DNA from: Alphaproteobacteria bacterium
GTDB lineage: Bacteria > Pseudomonadota > Alphaproteobacteria > Rhizobiales > Rhizobiaceae
Assembly: GCA_016861165.1 (NCBI GenBank)
Contig: BOKV01000011.1
Span: forward strand, 45,241 to 109,240
DNA length: 64,000 bases
Direction: 5' to 3'
Shown here: positions 26,815 through 35,537 of the stretch, piece by piece
Layout of the letters: each line of letters opens with the position of its first letter
Numbering within the stretch: position 1 is the first letter of the stretch
Notes under the pieces: generated by a model
The model's input: the letters and a program-made list of their open reading frames with translations, nothing else
Database searches by the model: none
Told to the model about the DNA's origin: nothing
Program-made: the position numbers and the translations under genes

Positions 26815-29800
26815 GCCATTTCCTCGACCGCCTGACCTTCTTCACCAAGGTCTCCGAGCCGTTCGCCGACGGCCACGGCATCACCACCGACGAGGATCGG
26901 CAGTGGGAGGACGGCTATCGCAAGCGCTGGCAGCACGACAAGATCGTGCGCTCCACCCACGGCGCCAACTGCACCGGCTCGTGCTCGTGGAAGATCTATG
27001 TGAAGGGCGGCATCGTCACCTGGGAGACGCAGCAGACCGACTATCCGCGCACGCGCCCGGACCTGCCCAACCACGAACCGCGCGGCTGTTCGCGCGGCGC
27101 CTCCTACAGCTGGTACCTCTATTCGGGCAACCGGGTGAAGTACCCGCTGGTCCGCTCCCGGCTGGTGCGGCTGTGGCGCGAGGCGCGCAAGAGCCTGACG
27201 CCGGTCGCCGCCTGGAAGAGCATCGTCGAGGACTCGCAGAAACGCGACAGCTACACAAGATTGCGCGGCCATGGCGGCTTCGTGCGTTCGACCTGGGACG
27301 AGGTCAACGAGATCATCGCCGCCGCCAACGCCTATACGGCCAGGAACCACGGTCCCGACCGCATCTTCGGTTTCTCGCCGATCCCGGCGATGTCGATGGT
27401 CTCCTATGCCGCGGGATCACGCTACCTGTCGCTGATCGGCGGCGTCTGCATGTCGTTCTATGACTGGTACTGCGACCTGCCGCCATCCTCGCCGCAGACC
27501 TGGGGCGAGCAGACGGACGTGCCGGAATCGGCCGACTGGTACAATGCCGGCTTTCTCATCCTGTGGGGCTCCAACGTGCCGCAGACGCGCACCCCCGACG
27601 CCCATTTCTACACCGAGGCGCGCTACCGGGGCACCAAGTCGGCGGTGATCAGCCCCGACTATTCGGAAGCGGCGAAGTTCGGTGACATCTGGCTGGCGGT
27701 CAAGCAGGGCACCGATGCGGCGCTGGCCATGGCTATGGGCCACGTGATCCTCAAGGAATATCACGTCGACCGGCAGGTCCCCTATTTCCAGGACTATGTG
27801 CGCCGCTATACCGACATGCCGCTCCTGGTGAAGCTGGTCAAGCGCGGCAAGCGCTACGTGCCCGACCGCTTCCTGCGCGCGTCCGACCTGAAAGGCGCGG
27901 CCGGCGAAACCAACAATCCCGAGTGGAAGACGCTTGCCTTCGACGAGGAAGGCGGCAAGGTCGTCGTGCCGAACGGCTCGGTCGGCTTCCGCTGGGGCGA
28001 GAGCGGCAAATGGAATCTGGAGGAACGCGAGAGCGGTGGCGGGCAGACCCGCCTGCGCCTCACCACGGCGGACCAGCACGACGTGCTCGCCGAAGTCGAC
28101 TTCCCCCATTTCGGCAACATCGCGCATGAGCATTTTGTTTCCGACGACCACCCATCGGTGCTGACGCGGCCGGTCCCTGCCAGGCGTATCAAGCTGGCCC
28201 GGGGCGAGGCGCTAGTGGCGACGGTCTACGACCTGATGCTCGCCAATTACGGCATCGACCGCGGCTTCGGCGGGGCCATGGAGGCCAAGTCCTTCGACGA
28301 CGAGGTCCCCTACACGCCGGCATGGGCCGAGAAGATCACCGGCGTCGGACGTGACAAGATCGTCCAGGTGGCGCGCGAATTCGCCAGCAATGCCGAGAAG
28401 ACCAATGGCCGCTCGATGGTCATCATCGGCGCGGCGATGAACCACTGGTACCACTGCGACATGAACTATCGCAGCGTCATCAACATGCTGGTGATGTGCG
28501 GCTGCGTCGGCCAGTCCGGTGGCGGATGGTCGCATTATGTCGGCCAGGAGAAACTGCGGCCGCAGGCCGGCTGGGCGCCGCTCGCCTTCGCGCTCGACTG
28601 GGGGCGGCCACCGCGCCAGCAGAACTCGACCTCGGCCTGGTACGTCCACTCCAACCAGTGGCGTTACGAGACGATCGGTCTCGGCGACATCGTTTCGCCG
28701 ACGGCCCCGGACGGCCAGTGGGACGGCGCGCTGATCGACTACAATGTGCGCGCGGTGCGCATGGGATGGCTGCCGGCCTATCCGACGCTCAGACAGAACC
28801 CGCTGTCGATCGCGGAGAAGGCGCAGGCGGCGGGCCTGGAGCCGAAGGACTATGTCGCCCAGGCGCTCAAATCGGGCGAACTGTCGTTTGCCTGGGAGGA
28901 CCCGGACGCACCGGAGAACTGGCCGCGCAACCTGTTCGTCTGGCGTTCCAACCTGCTCGGCTCGTCGGGCAAGGGCCATGAGTATTTCCTGAAGCACCTG
29001 CTTGGCACGTCGCACGGCGTGCTCGGCAAGGACCTCGGCGAAGAAGGCGGCAAGCGCACCCGCGAGGTGAAGTGGCACGACAAGGCACCCGAGGGAAAGC
29101 TAGACCTGCTGGTCACGCTCGACTTCCGCATGTCGACGACCTGCGTCTATTCCGACATCGTGCTGCCGACGGCGACCTGGTACGAGAAGAACGACCTCAA
29201 CACCTCCGACATGCACCCGTTCATCCATCCGCTGACGGGCGCGGTCGATCCGGTGTGGGAGGCGCGTTCCGACTGGGAGATCTACAAGGGCATCGCCAGG
29301 GCGTTCTCGCAGGTGGCGCCCGAGGTGCTCGGCGTCGAAAAGGATGTCGTGCTCAATCCGATCAAGCACGATACCGCAACCGAGATCGCGCAGGCGTTTG
29401 ACCCGCAAGACTGGAAGCGCGGCGAGTGCGAGCCCGTCCCCGGAAAGACGATGCCGACGGTCGCCGTCGTCGAGCGTGACTATCCGCACATCTATGAGCG
29501 TTTCACCGCGCTCGGCCCGCTGATGGAAAATGTCGGCAACGGCATCAAGGGCCTCACCTGGAAAACCGGCCACGAGGTCGAACACCTCAAGGAACTGAAC
29601 GGCGTCCATGCCGATGGCGCCAACAAGGGTCTGGCACGGATTGTCTCCGACATCGATGCGGCCGAAGTCATCCTGATGATGGCGCCGGAGACCAATGGCG
29701 AGGTGGCGGTGCGCGCCTGGGAGGCGCTCGGCCGGACGACCGGCCGCGAGCACACCCACCTGGCGCTACCCAAGGAGGACGAAAAGATACGCTTCCGCGA

Positions 29801-30554
29801 TGTCGTGGCGCAGCCGCGCAAGATCATCTCGGCGCCGACCTGGTCGGGGCTGGAATCGGAGAAGGTCTGCTACAACGCAAGCTATACCAATGTGCACGAG
29901 CTGATCCCGTGGCGCACGCTGACCGGACGCCAGCAGCTCTACCAGGACCATCTGTGGATGCGTGCTTTCGGCGAGGCGCTCGCCGTCTACCGGCCGCCGG
30001 TCGACCTCAAGGCGGTGCGCGCCGTCGAGGGCATCAAGCCGAACGGGGAAAAGGAGATCGTCCTCAACTTCATTACGCCGCACCAGAAATGGGGTATCCA
30101 CTCGACCTACACCGACAACCTGCTGATGCTCACCCTGTCGCGCGGCGGCCCGATCGTCTGGCTGTCGGAAGTCGACGCGGCCAAGGCGGGCATCGCCGAC
30201 AACGACTGGGTGGAAGCCTACAACGCCAATGGCGCGCTGGTGGCCCGCGCCGTCGTCTCGCAGCGCATGAAGGAGGGCACGCTGTTCATGTATCACGCCC
30301 AGGAAAAGATCGTGAACGTGCCGGGTTCGGAACTGACCGGCAAACGCGGCGGCATCCACAATTCGGTCACCCGCACCGTGCTGAAGCCGACGCACATGAT
30401 CGGCGGCTACGTCCAGTACGCCTACGATTTCAACTATTACGGCACCATCGGCACCAACCGCGACGAGTTCGTCATCGTGCGCAAGGTCAAGGACATCGAC
30501 TGGCTCGAACGTCCGTATCGCGACGCCGACGCAGCCGCCGCGGCGGCCGAGTAG
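26811..30554 (+). CDS. narG: Respiratory nitrate reductase, alpha (catalytic) subunit
   Basis: 1247 aa, the same length as E. coli NarG. The [4Fe-4S] FS0 ligands are visible as His50, Cys54, Cys58 (HGANCTGSC) and Cys93 (PRGCSRG). The molybdenum ligand Asp222 falls in SFYDWYCDLPPSSP at the E. coli position. It reduces nitrate to nitrite on the cytoplasmic side with bis-MGD. No classic twin-arginine peptide, as normal for NarG. ATG 26811 has GGAGAATGAA upstream and overlaps the small frame before it. Part of narK-GHJI. Confidence 0.98.
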   Translation: MSHFLDRLTFFTKVSEPFADGHGITTDEDRQWEDGYRKRWQHDKIVRSTHGANCTGSCSWKIYVKGGIVTWETQQTDYPRTRPDLPNHEPRGCSRGASYSWYLYSGNRVKYPLVRSRLVRLWREARKSLTPVAAWKSIVEDSQKRDSYTRLRGHGGFVRSTWDEVNEIIAAANAYTARNHGPDRIFGFSPIPAMSMVSYAAGSRYLSLIGGVCMSFYDWYCDLPPSSPQTWGEQTDVPESADWYNAGFLILWGSNVPQTRTPDAHFYTEARYRGTKSAVISPDYSEAAKFGDIWLAVKQGTDAALAMAMGHVILKEYHVDRQVPYFQDYVRRYTDMPLLVKLVKRGKRYVPDRFLRASDLKGAAGETNNPEWKTLAFDEEGGKVVVPNGSVGFRWGESGKWNLEERESGGGQTRLRLTTADQHDVLAEVDFPHFGNIAHEHFVSDDHPSVLTRPVPARRIKLARGEALVATVYDLMLANYGIDRGFGGAMEAKSFDDEVPYTPAWAEKITGVGRDKIVQVAREFASNAEKTNGRSMVIIGAAMNHWYHCDMNYRSVINMLVMCGCVGQSGGGWSHYVGQEKLRPQAGWAPLAFALDWGRPPRQQNSTSAWYVHSNQWRYETIGLGDIVSPTAPDGQWDGALIDYNVRAVRMGWLPAYPTLRQNPLSIAEKAQAAGLEPKDYVAQALKSGELSFAWEDPDAPENWPRNLFVWRSNLLGSSGKGHEYFLKHLLGTSHGVLGKDLGEEGGKRTREVKWHDKAPEGKLDLLVTLDFRMSTTCVYSDIVLPTATWYEKNDLNTSDMHPFIHPLTGAVDPVWEARSDWEIYKGIARAFSQVAPEVLGVEKDVVLNPIKHDTATEIAQAFDPQDWKRGECEPVPGKTMPTVAVVERDYPHIYERFTALGPLMENVGNGIKGLTWKTGHEVEHLKELNGVHADGANKGLARIVSDIDAAEVILMMAPETNGEVAVRAWEALGRTTGREHTHLALPKEDEKIRFRDVVAQPRKIISAPTWSGLESEKVCYNASYTNVHELIPWRTLTGRQQLYQDHLWMRAFGEALAVYRPPVDLKAVRAVEGIKPNGEKEIVLNFITPHQKWGIHSTYTDNLLMLTLSRGGPIVWLSEVDAAKAGIADNDWVEAYNANGALVARAVVSQRMKEGTLFMYHAQEKIVNVPGSELTGKRGGIHNSVTRTVLKPTHMIGGYVQYAYDFNYYGTIGTNRDEFVIVRKVKDIDWLERPYRDADAAAAAAE

Positions 30555-30569
30555 GAAGGAGGCCGACCC

Positions 30570-32096
30570 ATGAAGATCCGCGCGCAGATCGCAATGGTCC
30601 TCAACCTCGACAAGTGCATCGGCTGCCACACCTGCTCGGTGACCTGCAAGAACGTGTGGACCAACCGCGAGGGCATGGAATACGCCTGGTTCAACAATGT
30701 CGAGACCAAGCCCGGCATCGGCTACCCGAAGGACTGGGAGAACCAGGAACGCTGGAACGGCGGCTGGCGGCGCAAGGCCAACGGCAAGATCGAGCCCCGG
30801 ATCGGTGGCAAGTGGCGTATCCTCGCCAGCATCTTCGCCAACCCCAACATGCCGGAGATCGACGACTATTACGAGCCGTTCACCTTCGACTACGAGCACC
30901 TGCAGACGGCGCCGGAACTGGAGGCGTTCCCGACGGCGCGACCGCGCTCGCTGATCACCGGCGAGCGCATGGAGAAGATCGAGTGGGGCCCGAACTGGGA
31001 GGAAATTCTCGGCGGCGAATTTTCCAAGCGCTCGGCCGACTACAATTTCGAGGGCGTGCAGAAGGAAATCTACGGCCAATTCGAGAACACCTTCATGATG
31101 TATCTGCCGCGCCTGTGCGAGCACTGCCTCAATCCGGCCTGCGCGGCGGCCTGCCCGTCGGGGGCCATCTACAAGCGCGAGGAGGACGGCATCGTCCTGA
31201 TCGACCAGGACAAGTGCCGCGGCTGGCGCATGTGCGTCTCCGGCTGCCCGTACAAGAAGATCTATTACAACTGGTCGAGCGGCAAGTCCGAGAAATGCAT
31301 CTTCTGCTATCCGCGCATCGAGGCCGGCCAGCCGACCGTGTGCTCGGAGACCTGCGTCGGCCGCATCCGCTACCTCGGCGTCATGCTCTATGACGCCGAT
31401 GCCATCGAGGCGGCAGCGAGCGTGGCCGGCGAGGGCGACCTCTACGGCGCGCAGCTGAAGGTGTTCATGGACCCCAACGACCCGGCGATCGTCGCCCAGG
31501 CGCGCGCCGACGGGGTCGCCGACAACTGGATCGAGGCGGCGCGTGTCTCGCCGATCTGGAAGATGGCGATGGAATGGAAGGTCGCCTTCCCGCTTCATCC
31601 CGAATACCGCACCCTGCCGATGGTCTGGTACGTGCCGCCGCTTTCGCCGATCACCTCGGCTGCCGAAGCCGGCAGGATGGCGACCCAAAACGGCATGCCC
31701 GACGTGCGCTCGCTGCGCATCCCGCTCAAATATCTCGCCAACCTGCTGACCGCGGGCGACGAGGCGCCGGTGGCGCTGGCGCTGGAGCGCATGCTGGCGA
31801 TGCGCGCCTTCATGCGGGCCAAGACCATTGACGGGGTGATCGATGAGACAATCGCACAAGAGGTCGGGCTGACCGGCGCCCAGATCGAGGCGATGTACCG
31901 GCTGATGGCGATCGCCAATTACGAGGATCGCTTCGTCATCCCGACCTCGCATCGCGAGGTGACCGAGGACGCCTATGAACTGCGCGGCCAGTGCGGCTTC
32001 TCCTTCGGCGACGGCTGCATGCCGAGCGACGACCGGGTCAACCTGTTCGGCGGTATCAAGTTGAAGAACGACAAGCCCAAGGTCGGGGCCTATTGA
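30570..32096 (+). CDS. narH: Respiratory nitrate reductase, beta (iron-sulfur) subunit
   Basis: 508 aa. Four ferredoxin-like cysteine groups: C16-x2-C-x2-C-x3-C (KCIGCHTCSVTCK), LCEHCLNPACAAACP, CRGWRMCVSGCPYKK and CIFCYPRIEAGQPTVC. The Trp in CRGW-x2-C replaces a cysteine, as in E. coli NarH, giving the [3Fe-4S] centre. It passes electrons from NarI to NarG at the cytoplasmic membrane face. 15 nt after narG; narJ begins 1 nt after its stop. Confidence 0.98.
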   Translation: MKIRAQIAMVLNLDKCIGCHTCSVTCKNVWTNREGMEYAWFNNVETKPGIGYPKDWENQERWNGGWRRKANGKIEPRIGGKWRILASIFANPNMPEIDDYYEPFTFDYEHLQTAPELEAFPTARPRSLITGERMEKIEWGPNWEEILGGEFSKRSADYNFEGVQKEIYGQFENTFMMYLPRLCEHCLNPACAAACPSGAIYKREEDGIVLIDQDKCRGWRMCVSGCPYKKIYYNWSSGKSEKCIFCYPRIEAGQPTVCSETCVGRIRYLGVMLYDADAIEAAASVAGEGDLYGAQLKVFMDPNDPAIVAQARADGVADNWIEAARVSPIWKMAMEWKVAFPLHPEYRTLPMVWYVPPLSPITSAAEAGRMATQNGMPDVRSLRIPLKYLANLLTAGDEAPVALALERMLAMRAFMRAKTIDGVIDETIAQEVGLTGAQIEAMYRLMAIANYEDRFVIPTSHREVTEDAYELRGQCGFSFGDGCMPSDDRVNLFGGIKLKNDKPKVGAY

Positions 32097-32097
32097 A

Positions 32098-32853
32098 ATG
32101 AAGACGCTCAAATGCCTATCGGCGCTGCTGTGCTATCCGACCGGCGAACTGCGGGCGGCCTTGGGCGAGATCGCTGCCGTGCTGGATCATGAGGGCCTGC
32201 TGTCGCGGGCCGACCGGGCCGCCGTGCAGCGCCTCATCGATGACCTCGCCGATCGCGATCTCATCGACGCGCAGGAACGCTATGTCCTGCTGTTCGACCG
32301 GACGCGCTCGCTGTCGCTGCACCTGTTCGAACACGTGCACGGGGAAAGCCGCGACCGCGGGCAGGCGATGGTCGACCTGCTGCGGCTCTACGAGGAGGGC
32401 GGCTATTCGCCGACGGCCGGGGAGTTGCCGGACTTCCTGCCGCTGTTCCTCGAATTCGCCGCCACCCGCGCGCCGGCGGCGGCCATCGACCTGCTGGCAC
32501 AGCCCGCCCACGTGCTGGCGGCGCTGCGTGAGCGCCTGGCGAAGCGCAAGTCGCCCTATGCGGCGGTATTCGCGGCGCTGCTGGCGCTCGGCAGGGCCAA
32601 GCCGGATGCCGAGACGCTGGCGCGACTGCTGGCCGAACCGGAGGCCGAGCCGGACGATCTCGCCGCGCTCGATGCGCAGTGGCGGGACGAGGAAGTCACC
32701 TTCGGCCCGGGCGCGGCCGACGCCTGCGGCCGCGACGGGCTGGCGGCCAAGCTGCGCCAGGCACGGCGGCCGGCGCCCGGCATCGAGCGCAGGCCGCAGG
32801 GCGGCCAGACCGTCGTCACCCACAACCAGATACCGATCCGCCCGGGAGGCTGA
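32098..32853 (+). CDS. narJ: Nitrate reductase assembly chaperone
   Basis: 251 aa, all-helical NarJ/TorD-type chaperone. The N-terminus has LKCLSALLCYPTGELRAAL and the family motif region RSLSLHLFEHVHGESRDRGQAMVDL is near residue 80. It binds apo-NarG and guides molybdenum cofactor insertion before membrane attachment; it is not part of the mature enzyme. The C-terminal tail (from about 215) is low-complexity and basic. narI follows after 3 nt. Confidence 0.95.
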   Translation: MKTLKCLSALLCYPTGELRAALGEIAAVLDHEGLLSRADRAAVQRLIDDLADRDLIDAQERYVLLFDRTRSLSLHLFEHVHGESRDRGQAMVDLLRLYEEGGYSPTAGELPDFLPLFLEFAATRAPAAAIDLLAQPAHVLAALRERLAKRKSPYAAVFAALLALGRAKPDAETLARLLAEPEAEPDDLAALDAQWRDEEVTFGPGAADACGRDGLAAKLRQARRPAPGIERRPQGGQTVVTHNQIPIRPGG

Positions 32854-32856
32854 ACG

Positions 32857-33576
32857 ATGCGCGACGTCATCTTCCACATCCTGTTCGTCTGGTACCCTTA
32901 CGTCTGTCTGTCGTCCTTCTTCTTCGGCAGCCTGATCCGCTTCGACCGCGAGCAGTACACCTGGAGGGCGAGTTCCAGCCAGCTCCTGCGTCGGCGGCAA
33001 CTGTTCTGGGGCTCCAACCTCTTCCACTTCGGCATCCTGTTCCTGTTTCTCGGCCATTTCGTCGGCCTGCTCACGCCGACATCCATCTACACGCTGTTGA
33101 TCACGGTCGAACAGAAGCAGCTGATCGCGGTGACCGCCGGCGGCATCGCCGGCGCGGTCTGCTTCGTCGGCCTGACGCTGCTGCTGCACCGGCGCCTGTT
33201 CGACGCGCGCATCCGCCAGACCTCGACCTACATGGATCTCGCGGTGCTGATCATCCTGTGGGTGCAGCTTTCGCTCGGGCTGATCACCCTGCCGCTGTCG
33301 CTCGGTCACGCCGACGGCGAGGTGATGCTGCGGCTGTCGCACTGGGCGCAGGGCATCGTCACCGTGCAGCCGGTCGACGCGCGCACGCTGCAGGGCATCG
33401 ACTGGCCCTATCTGGTCCACCTCGTGCTGGGCATGACCATCTTCCTGATTTTCCCGTTCTCCCGGCTGGTCCACGTCTGGTCGGCGCCGGTCTGGTATCT
33501 CGGCCGGCGCGGCTATCAGGTGGTGCGCAGCCGGCGCGATCTCGCCCGGCGGCCGAGCCGCATTCCGGCGGAGTAG
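32857..33576 (+). CDS. narI: Respiratory nitrate reductase, gamma (cytochrome b) subunit
   Basis: 239 aa with five predicted membrane segments. Haem b ligands are expected among the histidines in NLFHFGILFLFLGHFVGL (segment 2) and in YLVHLVLGMTIFLIFPFSRLVHVW (split over segment 5). It oxidises quinol at the periplasmic side and anchors NarGH. Conserved C-terminal SAPVWYLGRRGYQVVR is typical of NarI. Four nt separate it from the isomerase gene. Confidence 0.97.
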   Translation: MRDVIFHILFVWYPYVCLSSFFFGSLIRFDREQYTWRASSSQLLRRRQLFWGSNLFHFGILFLFLGHFVGLLTPTSIYTLLITVEQKQLIAVTAGGIAGAVCFVGLTLLLHRRLFDARIRQTSTYMDLAVLIILWVQLSLGLITLPLSLGHADGEVMLRLSHWAQGIVTVQPVDARTLQGIDWPYLVHLVLGMTIFLIFPFSRLVHVWSAPVWYLGRRGYQVVRSRRDLARRPSRIPAE

Positions 33577-33580
33577 GGCG

Positions 33581-34411
33581 ATGGCCTGCTCCGTCAAACC
33601 GGTCGTCACCACGCCGCGCCGGCGGATCGCGGTCAACGGCGTCGAAATTGCCCGCGACGCGGTGGCACGCGAGGCGCAGAACCATCCGGCCGCCAAGCCG
33701 GTGGAGGCGCTGGAGGCGGCGGCGCTGGCGCTGGTCGTGCGCGAAGTGCTGCTGCAGGAGGCGCGCCGCATCGGCATTGTTGCCCGGCCGCATGTCGACG
33801 ATGCCGGCCGGCGCGAGACCCAAGAGGAAGCGCTGGTGCGCGAATTGATCGACCGGGAAGTCGCGGCTCCGGGCGCCGATCCGGATACCTGCCGGCGCTA
33901 TTTCGACAACAACCCGAACCGGTTCCGTACGCCCGACCTGTTCGAAGTCCGCCACATCCTGATCGCCGCAGCGCCCGGCGATGATGGCGCGCGGCGGGCG
34001 GCCGGCACAAGGGCGCGGGAACTGATCGCCACGTTGCGCGGCGACCCCGGCGCATTCGCGGGTCTGGCGGCGCAGTTTTCCGCCTGCCCGTCGGCGCAAT
34101 CGGGCGGCATGCTCGGCCAGATCGGGCCCGGCCAGACCGTGCCCGAATTCGAAAGGGCGCTGGCCGACAGCCCGGTCGGCGAGGTTCGCTGCGAACCGGT
34201 CGAGAGCCGCTACGGCTTTCACGTTATCTTCGTCGAGCGTCGCATTCCCGGCCGTGCGCTGCCGTTCGAGGCGGTCGAGGCCCGCATCCAGCAATGGCTG
34301 GAAACACACGCGCGCCACACCGCCATCTGCCGCTACATCGCTGGGCTCGTCAGCGGCGCCCGCATCGAAGGCGTGCGGATGCCGCAACATGACGTCCTGT
34401 CCAACGCCTGA
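33581..34411 (+). CDS. Parvulin-type peptidyl-prolyl cis-trans isomerase of the nar operon
   Basis: 276 aa. An N-terminal helical part (about 15-110) resembles SurA/PpiC leaders, followed by a rotamase domain with FEVRHILIAA, FAGLAAQFSACPSAQSGGMLGQI, VPEFERAL and SRYGFHVIFVERR, a full parvulin signature. There is no clear export signal, so it probably works in the cytoplasm. PpiC-like genes end nar operons in Paracoccus and other alpha-/betaproteobacteria, where they are thought to help assemble the enzyme. 4 nt after narI. Confidence 0.92.
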   Translation: MACSVKPVVTTPRRRIAVNGVEIARDAVAREAQNHPAAKPVEALEAAALALVVREVLLQEARRIGIVARPHVDDAGRRETQEEALVRELIDREVAAPGADPDTCRRYFDNNPNRFRTPDLFEVRHILIAAAPGDDGARRAAGTRARELIATLRGDPGAFAGLAAQFSACPSAQSGGMLGQIGPGQTVPEFERALADSPVGEVRCEPVESRYGFHVIFVERRIPGRALPFEAVEARIQQWLETHARHTAICRYIAGLVSGARIEGVRMPQHDVLSNA

Positions 34412-34420
34412 GGCGAGACG

Positions 34421-34732
34421 GTGCTGCTCGGCAGGCTACTCAGCGAAATGTCGGACGAAGCCGGCGCTGCCGCTCGCCTGGCGGCGATCGGCGATGTCGG
34501 GCTGATGGTCCGACTGTCGGCAGCGGCCGCCGCGCATGGCGAGACGCCGGCCGAGTATCTTCAGGCGGCCTGCCGCCTGTTCGCCAACACCGCCGACAAC
34601 AATGCCTGGGCCGGCCTCGTTAACGCCATCGAGCGCCAGCCGGAACCCGGTCCGGCGGCGCTGCGCCACATGCTGGAATGGGCCCTTGCCAGGGACGAGG
34701 CTGGAACTTCGACGGCCGGCGGCCCGGCTTAG
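34421..34732 (+). CDS. Hypothetical protein, last gene of the nar operon
   Basis: 103-aa alanine-rich, mostly helical protein starting at GTG 34421, 9 nt after the isomerase gene. A central segment reads ETPAEYLQAACRLFANTADNNAWAGLVNAIER. No membrane segment, signal peptide or cysteine is visible. I do not recognise a family. Its tight linkage suggests a role in nitrate reductase assembly, but this is only positional inference. It converges with the GntR gene; the 39 nt between hold no obvious terminator. Confidence 0.7.
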   Translation: MLLGRLLSEMSDEAGAAARLAAIGDVGLMVRLSAAAAAHGETPAEYLQAACRLFANTADNNAWAGLVNAIERQPEPGPAALRHMLEWALARDEAGTSTAGGPA

Positions 34733-34771
34733 GCGTCGTTCCGCCGAACGGCACGGCGAGCCGGGATGCCC

Positions 34772-35470
34772 TCAATAGCTCAGATAGAGCCCCAGTCCTC
34801 TTTGCAGCGCCGACGTGAGATGGGCCTGCATGGCCGCCGCGGCTGCCTCCGGGTTTCGCGCCTTGCATGCCAGGACAACCTGCAGGTGTTCGCGCAGCGA
34901 ATGCAGGGCGAGCGGCACCGTGACCCTCCGGTCCAGCCGGATCAGGCGCACATAGTTGTGCAGGCGCTTGTAGGCGCTGTCGATGAGCGGATTGGACAGG
35001 CTGCCGATGATGGAGTGATGCAGCAATGTTTCCAGCGCTTCGATTTCCGCTCTCGTGTGCTCGGTAAGACCTTCGCGTTCCACCGCCGCGATGGCTGCGA
35101 GATGCCGCCGCTCCAACTCCGCCAGTTCTGATTCGTCGGCTGTCTGCGCATAGACGGCTGTCGCCGCGCGTTCCAGAATGCTGCGATACTGATAGGTCGA
35201 TCTGGTCAGTTCCAGGCCAGGCTTGACGAACTGGATGCCGGAGCGCGGGTGGATGACAACGATCCCTTCGGCCTCGAGCAGCTTGAGCGCGTCGCGCAGC
35301 GGCGCAACGGGAACCTTCAGCATCTTGACGAGGTCGCTCTGCGACAGGAAGGCGCCCGCCGGGATCTTCCGCTCGAACAGTGTTTCGAGGATGCGTGCGT
35401 AGGCGACATCTCCGAGCCGATGTCCCGCCGCCCCGGTGCTCGCGTCAGCCCGCCTTTTGCGCGCAGCCAC
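34772..35470 (-). CDS. GntR family regulator, FCD-type
   Basis: About 232 aa: winged HTH (VAYARILETLFERKIPAG to VVIHPRSGIQFV, roughly 20-85, with LSQSDLVKMLKVPVAPLRDAL) and an all-helical FCD domain with HHSIIGSLSNPLIDSAY and LREHLQVVLACK. In this family Asp/His residues of the FCD domain hold a metal that contacts a carboxylate effector. GTG 35470 has GAGGGG nine bases upstream; GTG 35479 is an alternative. Divergent from the enolase-superfamily gene and probably represses it and the transporter that follows. Confidence 0.88.
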   Translation of the reverse strand: MAARKRRADASTGAAGHRLGDVAYARILETLFERKIPAGAFLSQSDLVKMLKVPVAPLRDALKLLEAEGIVVIHPRSGIQFVKPGLELTRSTYQYRSILERAATAVYAQTADESELAELERRHLAAIAAVEREGLTEHTRAEIEALETLLHHSIIGSLSNPLIDSAYKRLHNYVRLIRLDRRVTVPLALHSLREHLQVVLACKARNPEAAAAAMQAHLTSALQRGLGLYLSY

Positions 35471-35501
35471 TTGCTTCACCCCTCATTCTGAAATATTTGA
35501 A

Positions 35502-35526
35502 TGGCATACTGACCTATCAGATGCCA
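35502..35526. promoter_or_regulatory. Putative GntR operator (inverted repeat)
   Basis: TGGCAT (35502-35507) and ATGCCA (35521-35526) are perfect arms, with inner CTGA-CCTA-TCAG (35509-35520). It is a near-complete palindrome with one extra base, 12 bp before ATG 35538 and 32 bp from the regulator's start. Confidence 0.55.
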
Positions 35527-35537
35527 GAGATTCCAGC

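Noticed and set aside
29766..32111. Minus-strand open frame of about 780 codons opposite narG/narH
   Set aside because: narG and narH are certain from cofactor ligands and length; the antisense product is H/R/D-rich and unlike any family.
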